A stretch of 64,000 nucleotides of DNA from Wandonia haliotis. GTDB lineage: Bacteria; Bacteroidota; Bacteroidia; Flavobacteriales_D; Crocinitomicaceae. A model generated the notes under the pieces. That model did not search any database. It was given only the letters and a program-made list of their open reading frames with translations, and had not been told where the DNA came from. The stretch lies in assembly GCF_039523435.1 (NCBI RefSeq), contig NZ_BAAAFH010000022.1:806001-870000 (forward strand), read 5' to 3'. Of this stretch, positions 44,849 through 52,689 are shown in pieces (position 1 is the stretch's first letter; every line of letters begins with the position of its first letter). A program made the position numbers and the translations under genes.

Positions 44849-45494
44849 ACTCTTCTCTTAATAATCTACGAATATCTTTATTCAAACGATCAACATCTTC
44901 CGTACTGGTACCGTCATAAATACCTCTGATCAAACCTTCTCTGTCTACCAAAACCAATGATGGCGAATGGGCAAAACCACCCGGGGCATCTTCATCTGAA
45001 TCAGCATGCACCAAAAATCCTTTTACCCCAAGCTCATGTGTTGCTTCTTCATCACCAGTCAGGAAGTCCCAATTATCTTGCGAAACACCATATTCTTCAA
45101 TATATCGCCGTAAAACTTCAGGCTGATCCTTCTCCGGGTCAATCGAAAATGATAGAAAATGAATTTCGGGAATGTCCTTTGTAAGCACCTGGAGTCGTTT
45201 CAATTGCGACGTCATCTTAGGACAAATAGTAGGGCATGTAGTAAAGAAAAAGTCGGCTACGTAAACCTTTCCTTTCACTTTATCCTGATCTATCCAAACG
45301 GAATCCTGATTCATATACCGAAAATCAGGAACCACATGGTATACCGTATCCATTACCATCTCTCCATCAACACTCTTTTGATCAAGCTCTCTTTCGCCGT
45401 ATATCGGCAACGCTCTTTGCTTTTTATCTTCAGTACATGATCCAAGAATCAAAGACAATACTACAACTATCAAAAAAGCCGGATTACTTCTCAT
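44832..45494 (-). CDS. SCO1/SenC family copper chaperone, lipoprotein
   Basis: 220 residues with a lipoprotein signal (LSLILGSCTED, Cys-20). Thioredoxin-like fold with the copper-binding C-x3-C (TTCPTICPKM) and the distal His (GFAHSPSLVLVD), all three ligands present. SCO proteins insert copper into the CuA site of oxidase subunit II. Lies between the second SCO-like gene (2 bp) and DUF420. Confidence 0.93.
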   Translation of the reverse strand: MRSNPAFLIVVVLSLILGSCTEDKKQRALPIYGERELDQKSVDGEMVMDTVYHVVPDFRYMNQDSVWIDQDKVKGKVYVADFFFTTCPTICPKMTSQLKRLQVLTKDIPEIHFLSFSIDPEKDQPEVLRRYIEEYGVSQDNWDFLTGDEEATHELGVKGFLVHADSDEDAPGGFAHSPSLVLVDREGLIRGIYDGTSTEDVDRLNKDIRRLLREEYGADF

Positions 45495-45496
45495 AA

Positions 45497-46177
45497 CTAC
45501 TTTTCCTTATTTCTACGCTTTTCCTCAAATTCCTTTTCCAACAAAGTGAAACCATCATGGAAATCACGCACCATACTCTCACTCTTTCCAAAACGTACGA
45601 ATCTCAAATTCCCTTCATCATCAATTAAAAGTAATGTCTCCAGAAAAAGTCTGTCACCGAGGTATTTTTCTCCTCTTTCTTCGTATAGATTGATACCGTT
45701 GTGTTCGATGTCATAGATTTGTTTGGGATCACCTTCAGCTATTTTCCAAAATCTGGGATCATAATCCTTTACAACCTCTTTCAGATTAAACATTAACATG
45801 TCATCAACCGGAGCCGGATTACCGTCCGTATCAGTAACAATAGAGACAATGCGTACATGCTTCAGTTTCTTTGCATTCGTATAAATACGTTTAAACAAAT
45901 GCTCTTTTACAAACCAGAAATCAATCCCGCACGAATCAGGGCAGGTATTCTGAACCGTAGTAAAAATGGTAATATGCCCTTCTAAATCGTTTTGAGTAAG
46001 AACCGTTCCATCACTTAACTTCAACTCAAAGTCTCCAATATTCCCGTAGTTATCCAGCGTTTTAAAATGGTTTGTACATCCTCTGGAAAAGACAATAATT
46101 ATTAAAGCCGGCCCGAACAGTAGCATGAATAATATCCATACAGACGAACGACCGGCTTTTTTTTCTTTTTTAGCCAC
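45497..46177 (-). CDS. SCO-like membrane-anchored thioredoxin-fold protein
   Basis: 226 residues, GTG start. One N-terminal membrane helix (about 12-32), then a thioredoxin-like domain with C-x3-C (NTCPDSCGI). Where true SCO proteins carry the copper-binding His, this one reads YLGDRLFLETLLLIDDEG, without a His. It may therefore act as thiol oxidoreductase for CuA-site cysteines rather than as copper donor (inference). Ends 2 bp before the SCO1 gene. Confidence 0.82.
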   Translation of the reverse strand: MAKKEKKAGRSSVWILFMLLFGPALIIIVFSRGCTNHFKTLDNYGNIGDFELKLSDGTVLTQNDLEGHITIFTTVQNTCPDSCGIDFWFVKEHLFKRIYTNAKKLKHVRIVSIVTDTDGNPAPVDDMLMFNLKEVVKDYDPRFWKIAEGDPKQIYDIEHNGINLYEERGEKYLGDRLFLETLLLIDDEGNLRFVRFGKSESMVRDFHDGFTLLEKEFEEKRRNKEK

Positions 46178-46200
46178 GCTATATTTTTTTGTGCTAATTA

Positions 46201-46566
46201 CTAATTCATCCAGGTATCATGCACTGCATTACCTTCAGTAAGTGCAATAAAGATCAGGTAGGACATAAAGATAAGATAAGGCACAAGTATGATATTACGC
46301 AATACTTTTCTCTCATCTTTAAGGTGCATAAACACCATAACAATAAACCACGCTTTCAGGATGGTCATCAAAATAAATGCCCACTTTACTGTAAACCATA
46401 CCCAAGATTCAGGGTCTTGTTTAATAAAGGCTCCCAAAACTACCTCTACAGCTGTAACTGCAGTTAACAGAATAGTTACAAAATAAATCTTCTTACGAAT
46501 AAGCTTACCCTGCGCTTCGTCGTGGTGCGTATCTAACGAGTACTCATAAACATCATCTCTTTCCAT
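46201..46566 (-). CDS. Cytochrome c oxidase subunit IV family protein
   Basis: 121 residues with three membrane helices: KIYFVTILLTAVTAVEVVLG, WAFILMTILKAWFIVMVFMH and a third near 90-110. The pattern W-x-F-x-x-K-W and KAWFIVMVFMHLKDE fits the prokaryotic subunit IV (COX4_pro) family. It sits directly after subunit III in the operon. Confidence 0.88.
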   Translation of the reverse strand: MERDDVYEYSLDTHHDEAQGKLIRKKIYFVTILLTAVTAVEVVLGAFIKQDPESWVWFTVKWAFILMTILKAWFIVMVFMHLKDERKVLRNIILVPYLIFMSYLIFIALTEGNAVHDTWMN

Positions 46567-46584
46567 AATTTCCTGTTTTTCTGA

Positions 46585-47616
46585 TTAAATAAGGTAAAAG
46601 AATGTAAATACGAAAACCCAGACTAAATCGACAAAGTGCCAGTATAGACCTGCTTTTTCAACCATTTCGTAGTGTCCTCTTCTGTGGTAGGTTCCTCTTA
46701 ATACCCCGAAGAAAATCAAAATATTAATAATAACACCCGAGAAGACGTGGAATCCGTGGAATCCTGTAATAAAGAAGAAGAACTGAGCATACTGCTTAGG
46801 TCCATACTCATTCTGCTGCATATTCGCTCCATAAACAACACGGTTTGCTTCCCCGGATGTAACAGCTTCCATATACAGACGTTCTGCCTCTTCTCCTGTT
46901 ATCTTATCATTTAAAGCATATTCTGCTCCCGCTTCTCTGATTAAAAGCTCATCGATGTGAGCAGCCTCTTTCACATTTACTTTAGCAACCGACCCATCGT
47001 GTAACACAATAGAACCATCTGACATGACTTTACCAGTCGCTACCGCATGGCTGTATTCGTGAGCAAGATCATCTTTCACAACATCCCCAACGTGGTGGTG
47101 TGAACCTGCTTTAATCACTTCAAAACTTTCAAAAGTAGCAGCATGACCGTGTACATAAGCTAACGAACCGTCATTCAACTGAACACGACCTAACTGTGAA
47201 CCATGAATAAAGTGAGACCACTCCCATGCCTGAGAACCCAAAAAGAAGAAACCACCGATAATAGTAGCTAACATCCATTTTGTAACTCCTTTTCTGTCCA
47301 TTCGGTGACCAGCCTCAACTGCCAACACCATGGTTACAGATGAAATAATAAGCAGGAATGTCATTAACGCCACATAAACCAGAGGATATCCATGTCCCAG
47401 GAAAGGAAGCGAATTAAAAACCTCTTCTCCAATTGGCCATTTCCCGGTGTACGCATGACGGATAAAACCATATCCTACCAAAAGCCCACCAAAAGTAAGT
47501 GCATCGGAGATCAAGAAAAACCACATCATGAGTTTTCCGTAACTGGTTCTGAAAGGAGAAACCTTACCCTTCCAGGAAACAGTTGTATCGATTTCGTGCG
47601 TAGTATGTCCTGCCAT
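46585..47616 (-). CDS. Cytochrome c oxidase subunit III (with His-rich insertion)
   Basis: 343 residues from the ATG at 47616; the longer frame to 47685 would overlap the upstream gene and has no support. Seven-helix-type subunit III core: SYGKLMMWFFLISDALTFGG at the start, FLGSQAWEWSHFI, then FFFFITGFHGFHVFSGVIIN and YWHFVDLVWVFVFTFFYLI at the end. Between the WEWSHFI and QYAQFF segments lies a hydrophilic insertion of about 125 residues rich in His (HGHAATFESF, KAGSHHHVGD). Part of the aa3-type oxidase in the inner membrane. Confidence 0.9.
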   Translation of the reverse strand: MAGHTTHEIDTTVSWKGKVSPFRTSYGKLMMWFFLISDALTFGGLLVGYGFIRHAYTGKWPIGEEVFNSLPFLGHGYPLVYVALMTFLLIISSVTMVLAVEAGHRMDRKGVTKWMLATIIGGFFFLGSQAWEWSHFIHGSQLGRVQLNDGSLAYVHGHAATFESFEVIKAGSHHHVGDVVKDDLAHEYSHAVATGKVMSDGSIVLHDGSVAKVNVKEAAHIDELLIREAGAEYALNDKITGEEAERLYMEAVTSGEANRVVYGANMQQNEYGPKQYAQFFFFITGFHGFHVFSGVIINILIFFGVLRGTYHRRGHYEMVEKAGLYWHFVDLVWVFVFTFFYLI

Positions 47617-47638
47617 TACAACTTTTTTTTTTGCAATT

Positions 47639-48694
47639 TTAATGAATAAAAAGTAAAAACAGCAACAAATATAACCATAAAGCACCTAAAAAATGCCAAA
47701 AAATTGCTGTCGCCCTCATTCCCAAGGTATTTTCTGCATTAAACTCTCCCCTGAAAGTCCTTCTGGTAAAGAGAATCATGTATAGAAGCATAATCAAGAC
47801 GTGCGCCAAATGAAGGGCACTTATAATGAAGAGGTAAGAGGTAGCATTGTCACGTGAATCAATTAGTTTAATCTCAAGCGGAGCCGAAATTCTCTTTCCC
47901 TGATCATACAACTCACGATTCTGGTACTCGATTTCTCTTCCATGATAGTACAGTGAAAAATCTTCACCAATCTTACCTTTTAGAAAAAAATCTCCTCTAC
48001 CATCCGCCACATGTGTCATCATCTCATTCAACCGGATCCAATCTATTCGCGACAATTCCTCTCCGTTGGAGCGAATCAGTTTTCCGTTCACAATAGCCAA
48101 CGGCTCAGCCCGGTATAACAGGTTAAACTTTTTACCATATTCAGGAATAGAAAGCACCGCCGCAGAATCCGATTGAGTAAAATTAGCGGCGAATTTTTTA
48201 AGCTCACTCATTTCAATCCCATTCAAGACTTCGCCCTTCTTTTTGTAATCATTTCCATCAACTACAAGAAGTGCCCCATCCATTTTTATCTCATAATAAT
48301 CTCCATATCGCCCATTAGACACCATGATGTTACTGACCACATGCGCTCCTTTACTGAACATTTGCTGATAACCTACAATCTGAGACACACTAAAAATCAC
48401 ACCAGAAAGCGTCGTTATCAGAACCAGAGATTTCGAAAGCTTCTCCTTCCCCTGTTTCATCGCGCGAATCGCCAGATAAAAAGTAAGACTTCCTGCTAAA
48501 ATAACTACTGTACTTACCCAGAATGCCGGAGGAAGCGGAAACTTAATCCAAAACGAATCCCCCATTGAGACAATATAGGCTGAAGTGAGTCCGGCAAAGA
48601 CCATGACAATACCAATCATACCAACATACACGAGGTTCTTGGTCATTTTCTCCCTTACCTCGGGTTCTAATTCGGCATTCATATCCTTTTTCAT
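47639..48694 (-). CDS. Cytochrome c oxidase subunit III-like paralogue (with insertion)
   Basis: 351 residues. Membrane helices at about 20-42, 54-76 and 88-110 precede a hydrophilic insertion of about 155 residues (YYEIKMDGALLVVDGNDY to LEIKLIDSRDNATSY), then two or three helices (FIISALHLAHVLIMLLYMIL, ATAIFWHFLGALWLYLLLFL). The last part holds the WHFLGALWLYLLL motif of subunit III. In many Bacteroidota two such genes stand in tandem, as here; which one enters the main oxidase is unknown. Its stop lies 22 bp before the start of the next gene. Confidence 0.88.
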   Translation of the reverse strand: MKKDMNAELEPEVREKMTKNLVYVGMIGIVMVFAGLTSAYIVSMGDSFWIKFPLPPAFWVSTVVILAGSLTFYLAIRAMKQGKEKLSKSLVLITTLSGVIFSVSQIVGYQQMFSKGAHVVSNIMVSNGRYGDYYEIKMDGALLVVDGNDYKKKGEVLNGIEMSELKKFAANFTQSDSAAVLSIPEYGKKFNLLYRAEPLAIVNGKLIRSNGEELSRIDWIRLNEMMTHVADGRGDFFLKGKIGEDFSLYYHGREIEYQNRELYDQGKRISAPLEIKLIDSRDNATSYLFIISALHLAHVLIMLLYMILFTRRTFRGEFNAENTLGMRATAIFWHFLGALWLYLLLFLLFIH

Positions 48695-48720
48695 AATTAC
48701 ATCAAATTTTCTTCAACATC

Positions 48721-49602
48721 TTATACCTTATCGAGCACGTATAAAAACTGGATAAGTGGCAGATAGGCAAAAGAAGCAAACATTAAGTTACGTGCATCTT
48801 TCGTATCACATGTAAGATATAGTCTATACGCAAAAAGGAAGAATAACAAACCAAGGAAACTTCCTAAATAAAAAGTAAGCGGACCAACCATATCAAGCAC
48901 CCACGGCAATAAACTAAAAGGAACCAGTAATAACGTGTAGACCAAAATCGGAAATGCAGATGTCTTCGTCTTTCCGTTTTTAGAAGGAAGAAGGTGAAAA
49001 CCTCCATGCTTATAATCATCGTAGCTTACCCAGGCAATTGCCCAGAAGTGTGGAAACTGCCACATAAACTGAACCATGAACAAAATACCCGGAATCAGTG
49101 TGTATTCATCCAAATAGGCAATAGCCCCTAAAAATGGAGGAAAAGCCCCGGGAAAAGCCCCGATAAACACAGACCAGGAAGTTTTTGGTTTTAAAGGGGT
49201 ATATACAAAAGCATATAACACAAAAGAAACGAATCCCCAAAGGGCCGTTTTAAAGTTAATCAGAGATAAAAGAGCAATACCCGTGATAATACAAACAACA
49301 ACGATAACATACCCTTGTGAAACTGTCATTCGACCAGCTGGTATCGGGCGGTTCTTTGTTCTTGACATCAGCTTATCAAGATCCCGCTCAATAATCTGGT
49401 TCATACCGTTCGAAGCTCCGGTTACTAAAATCCCCCCGATCACTAACAGAAAAAGATCCTGATCCCATCCTCCTCCTGCAAACCAGTACCCCGCTATAGC
49501 AGAAAGAATAACAAGGCTAGCCAGTCTCATCTTTGTAAAAACCATCCAATCCTTGAAAACCGAAGGCTGCTTCGTATCGATATCACTGTTCTTCCGAGCC
49601 AC
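48721..49602 (-). CDS. ctaB: Protoheme IX farnesyltransferase (heme o synthase)
   Basis: 293 residues with seven to nine membrane helices, GTG start. It attaches a farnesyl chain to heme b to give heme o, precursor of heme a. UbiA-superfamily aspartate motifs: NGMNQIIERDLDKLMSRTKNRP and the second motif SYDDYKHGGFHLLP (split here into its parts ERDLDKLM and YDDYK). First gene of the oxidase operon; a -7 element lies 19 bases upstream. Confidence 0.93.
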   Translation of the reverse strand: MARKNSDIDTKQPSVFKDWMVFTKMRLASLVILSAIAGYWFAGGGWDQDLFLLVIGGILVTGASNGMNQIIERDLDKLMSRTKNRPIPAGRMTVSQGYVIVVVCIITGIALLSLINFKTALWGFVSFVLYAFVYTPLKPKTSWSVFIGAFPGAFPPFLGAIAYLDEYTLIPGILFMVQFMWQFPHFWAIAWVSYDDYKHGGFHLLPSKNGKTKTSAFPILVYTLLLVPFSLLPWVLDMVGPLTFYLGSFLGLLFFLFAYRLYLTCDTKDARNLMFASFAYLPLIQFLYVLDKV

Positions 49603-49620
49603 TCAATGAATTTTGAAAGG

Positions 49621-49628
49621 CAAATTTA
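49621..49628 (-). promoter_or_regulatory. -7 element of the oxidase operon
   Basis: TAAATTTG on the minus strand, exact match to TAnnTTTG, 18 bases before the ctaB GTG. Confidence 0.45.
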
Positions 49629-49761
49629 AGCATTAATTAACCAATAGCTACCTTAAAAAAAGAAAATCGTAAATTTCCATTTCTCCTCTACTGTTTTCAT
49701 TACAGACTGCTTCTCTCAGCACACTATCAATCAATGTTTTCCTCCGGATTAAAAATAGTTG

Positions 49762-50175
49762 TTAGCGTATCGCATCTTTAATAGATTTTTTCAAGTCTTC
49801 TATTCCCTTTACCATTTCTACACGCAGTTTTATCACTCCTAAAATCCATATAACTATCGCAGCCCAAAACACAACCGGACTTTCTGTAATCCAGTAAATC
49901 CCTATTGTAAAAAACACCACACAAAGAATCCAGGCGATTAATTGTTTTACAGCAATCAGATCAATTTCCAGAATAAGAATTTTTGGTGTCTCAATGAATC
50001 GCATTCTATAATCAAATTTCACCACTGACGGATATACTGATTTAGAATAGCCTGGACGTGTTACAACTCCCATATAAACGAGTTGACCTTTTACATCCCT
50101 TTCCTCTGCTACTCTAGCCAGATAATTCTTAATCAGTTCCTTTTTCTCAGGATAGATTTTTACAGATTCAATCAT
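49762..50175 (-). CDS. Hypothetical membrane protein
   Basis: 137 residues. A hydrophilic N-terminal ~75 residues, two adjacent membrane helices at about 78-115 (LIAWILCVVFFTIGIYWI, FWAAIVIWILGVIKL) and a short Lys-rich tail. No family recognised. Starts 4 bp after the TPR gene stop on the same strand, so probably co-expressed with it. Confidence 0.6.
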   Translation of the reverse strand: MIESVKIYPEKKELIKNYLARVAEERDVKGQLVYMGVVTRPGYSKSVYPSVVKFDYRMRFIETPKILILEIDLIAVKQLIAWILCVVFFTIGIYWITESPVVFWAAIVIWILGVIKLRVEMVKGIEDLKKSIKDAIR

Positions 50176-50179
50176 CGTA

Positions 50180-51523
50180 TTACCTTCTGTCGTGCTGAGA
50201 TTCGTTTTTCGTTATCTCACTCATCTGTTTTATGGCTTCCTGCTCACCTTTTTTAACAGCTTCTTCCAGATACTCCATTCCTTTTTTTGTCTCTCCCTGA
50301 TGAATAAGAAAATTGGCATAATGAAATTCAAGGAGATCGACCGGAATTGTTTTATAATCAAATGCTAATCGAAAATTATGTTCTGCTTTTTCCGGTTCAT
50401 TTTTTGCGCTATAATACAATGCCAGATTCCGATAAGAATAGGCCGCATCATTATTACCGGTCTCCAATGCTCTGTCCAATTGTCGCTTTCCTTCTTCAAC
50501 TTGTCCGGTCAATAAGAAAGCATAACCTAAATTATCATGTGCAAACCCAAAATCCGGGTCTAATTGAAGAGCCTTCTGAAAATTCGGAATACTCTTTTCG
50601 TACTCTCCAATTCGTAACTGATAGTACCCTATGTTGTTATACACATCTGCTTTCATCTGCTTGTCACCTGTTAAATACACTATCTTTTGCAATGTGCCAA
50701 TAGCCGATTCAAAATCCCCGTTTTTGGATTCGTTGAATGATTGGTCAAATAAATCATTTGCCTCCAGCTCATTCCGATTATAAATAGTAGGCGGTGAATC
50801 ATTCAAAAAGGCAATCGCGTGTTCAAATTCAGACCTGATCTCAGAAGGAAATTCTTTTTTCCATTCCGGGTTATTCTGATCTATCAACTTCGCATACATT
50901 GCCAAACCAAATGCCATCACCTCAACAGGCATCTCTGACACATTCTCCCACTTTGTTTGCCAAAAACCATCATTATCCCTTCCTATATCACGTATATTTT
51001 GTGAAAGCAGGATTCCAAAACCAAAATAGATTCCAGCCAGAAATAAAAACAGCCCCGTATCTCCTCCTGAATCAAATTGAAGTTTACTTTCTGCTAAACG
51101 AATCCTAATACATTCGTAAACAAGATTATACACAAGCCTACCAGGTCGTTTGAGTAGGCTTTGAGCAACACCTATGGTATACCCTTCTTCTTTCATTTCA
51201 GTTTCCACTTCAAAGGGCATATGCACTTCAAGGGGCATAGCATAAACATCCCGAAGATCACTATGCAATTCAACGTTGATTTTGGCTGAATCCAAACTCA
51301 ATAGGTTACACAAATCTTCAATCAGGTTTCGAATATCCAGATCACTGGTTGAGAATGTTTTTGGGAAAAATTTTTCTGAAAGAACAATCTGCTCATTTCC
51401 CCTGACAGGATAACCATAATGTGTTATCAGCCATTTAAAATTATCCTCGACCCACTCCCTATCGGGTTTAGTTATCCTAGGTTTTATCTCTTTTGATTTC
51501 TTATTAAATCCAAATAATTTCAT
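50180..51523 (-). CDS. TPR repeat protein
   Basis: 447 residues, cytoplasmic. The N-terminal ~240 residues show no motif I know (Trp-rich start EWVEDNFKWLITHYGYP). Residues about 255-440 hold four to five tetratricopeptide repeats (VYNNIGYYQLRIGEYEKSI, AHDNLGYAFLLTGQVEEGK, YRNLALYYSAKNEPEKAEHN, FLIHQGETKKGMEYLEEA). A protein-protein interaction role is all that can be inferred. Forms a small operon with the downstream membrane protein. Confidence 0.75.
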   Translation of the reverse strand: MKLFGFNKKSKEIKPRITKPDREWVEDNFKWLITHYGYPVRGNEQIVLSEKFFPKTFSTSDLDIRNLIEDLCNLLSLDSAKINVELHSDLRDVYAMPLEVHMPFEVETEMKEEGYTIGVAQSLLKRPGRLVYNLVYECIRIRLAESKLQFDSGGDTGLFLFLAGIYFGFGILLSQNIRDIGRDNDGFWQTKWENVSEMPVEVMAFGLAMYAKLIDQNNPEWKKEFPSEIRSEFEHAIAFLNDSPPTIYNRNELEANDLFDQSFNESKNGDFESAIGTLQKIVYLTGDKQMKADVYNNIGYYQLRIGEYEKSIPNFQKALQLDPDFGFAHDNLGYAFLLTGQVEEGKRQLDRALETGNNDAAYSYRNLALYYSAKNEPEKAEHNFRLAFDYKTIPVDLLEFHYANFLIHQGETKKGMEYLEEAVKKGEQEAIKQMSEITKNESQHDRR

Positions 51524-51594
51524 TCCTGCCGATTAATCAAAACAACTAAATTCAATACCTTTATCTTCTTCCAATATGCAAAAGCATACTAATA

Positions 51595-52293
51595 CTACTT
51601 CAATTCAAATTGAATCTCCAATTGGAGTTGTTCAATTTTTTGCTTCACCTCCGTATAATATTGCAGAATAAAGTTTCTGTTGATCTGAATTTTCATCAAA
51701 TAAATCAAAACTATATTCTCTTTGTCTGACTCTAACTTTAAAGGGGTAGTAATGCCAATCAGCATTTTATCCTGATTGAATTCAAAATTCTGAGCAATCA
51801 ACGAGTTAATTTCTTTAAAGTAGTTCTCCTGGAATTGCAACTCATAATATTCCTCCTCCAATTTTCGTAGTGTATTGTAATCATATTCGTACAACGAAAC
51901 AATTTTCGTTCTCAGGGAATCATTTCGAATCAACTCAAGTCCTTTTGACTTCAGTGTCTCATATCCTGAAATATTTTGCGCGGAAACAAAATCTCTGGTT
52001 AAATTAAAATAATGAAACATCATTGAATCCTTTGAAGCGGGTTTATCGGCCAGTATATTTCTGAAATAATTCACTGCGTCTATTCCCATCTTATGCCCCA
52101 ATTCATTTAAGCGCATGTCTTCAATATCTTTAGCAAGCCCGTTCTTGATCTCCGTAAGAATTTTATTCTCTGCGTTTCGGTCATTTCTGTTATCGTTCCA
52201 GTTATTTAGGGCAAAAGCAGAAATGACTGCTACAAAAATTGACAGAAATTCAAACGTATATTTTTTCCAGTTTTTGATTTGTATTTTTCTCAT
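51595..52293 (-). CDS. DUF6090-like membrane-anchored protein
   Basis: 232 residues: a basic start, one membrane helix at about 11-30 (YTFEFLSIFVAVISAFALNNW) followed by NWNDNRNDR, the pattern I remember for DUF6090 proteins of Bacteroidota, then a long helical periplasmic or cytoplasmic domain rich in Glu/Asn/Leu. Function unknown. Its ATG overlaps the stop of a 54-codon frame upstream (ATGA). Confidence 0.65.
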   Translation of the reverse strand: MRKIQIKNWKKYTFEFLSIFVAVISAFALNNWNDNRNDRNAENKILTEIKNGLAKDIEDMRLNELGHKMGIDAVNYFRNILADKPASKDSMMFHYFNLTRDFVSAQNISGYETLKSKGLELIRNDSLRTKIVSLYEYDYNTLRKLEEEYYELQFQENYFKEINSLIAQNFEFNQDKMLIGITTPLKLESDKENIVLIYLMKIQINRNFILQYYTEVKQKIEQLQLEIQFELK

Positions 52294-52454
52294 TTATCCT
52301 TTTTCATTTTATCCTGTCGGAAACTAGTATTCAAAGCCCAACAATCAGTATCACTTTCTTCGTGTTGAAGAATGAACTCATAAACTTCAAGAATAGCAGA
52401 ATTAGCAGACTCTGTCTTACATCTCTCTCCATATTTTACTTGTAGTTCTGACAC
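52290..52454 (-). CDS. Small protein of 54 residues, GTG start
   Basis: Frame of 54 codons ending in a TGA that overlaps the ATG of the DUF6090-like gene. It is charged, with four-base coupling downstream and a -7 element (TACATTTG) 47 bases upstream. Contains three cysteines or Cys/Trp positions (GERCKTES, TDCWALN). No ATG start is available; GTG at 52454 is the first start after an in-frame stop. It may be a true small leader gene or the relic of a longer one. Confidence 0.4.
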   Translation of the reverse strand: MSELQVKYGERCKTESANSAILEVYEFILQHEESDTDCWALNTSFRQDKMKKDK

Positions 52455-52501
52455 TTTTTTTTCAATTCCCGGCTACATAACTATAGTCCCATTAAAGAAA
52501 T

Positions 52502-52509
52502 CAAATGTA
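52502..52509 (-). promoter_or_regulatory. -7 element before the small gene/DUF6090-like gene
   Basis: TACATTTG on the minus strand, exact match; no good -33 element seen. Confidence 0.35.
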
Positions 52510-52663
52510 GGAAAATACTAAAAACAGATCGAAAACCCACCTCATTTAGAACATTCTCGTACCACAAGACGTGGTTCTCTCTTCCTGTTTTTCATTCAAC
52601 ATTTTACGAAGTTCTATCCCATCAACCACACTTGAATTTCAATCATTAACCAATTAAGTTTAT

Positions 52664-52671
52664 TATTTTTG
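52664..52671 (+). promoter_or_regulatory. -7 element of tyrS
   Basis: TATTTTTG, exact match, 18 bases before the ATG. No T-box (Bacillota-type) leader or other structure is present. Confidence 0.45.
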
Positions 52672-52689
52672 CCAAAAAACTTTTGAATT

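Noticed and set aside
47617..47685. Extended start of the oxidase subunit III gene overlapping its upstream paralogue
   Set aside because: The Cys/Phe/Lys-rich extension is out-of-frame reading of the upstream gene's end; the ATG at 47616 matches the family start.
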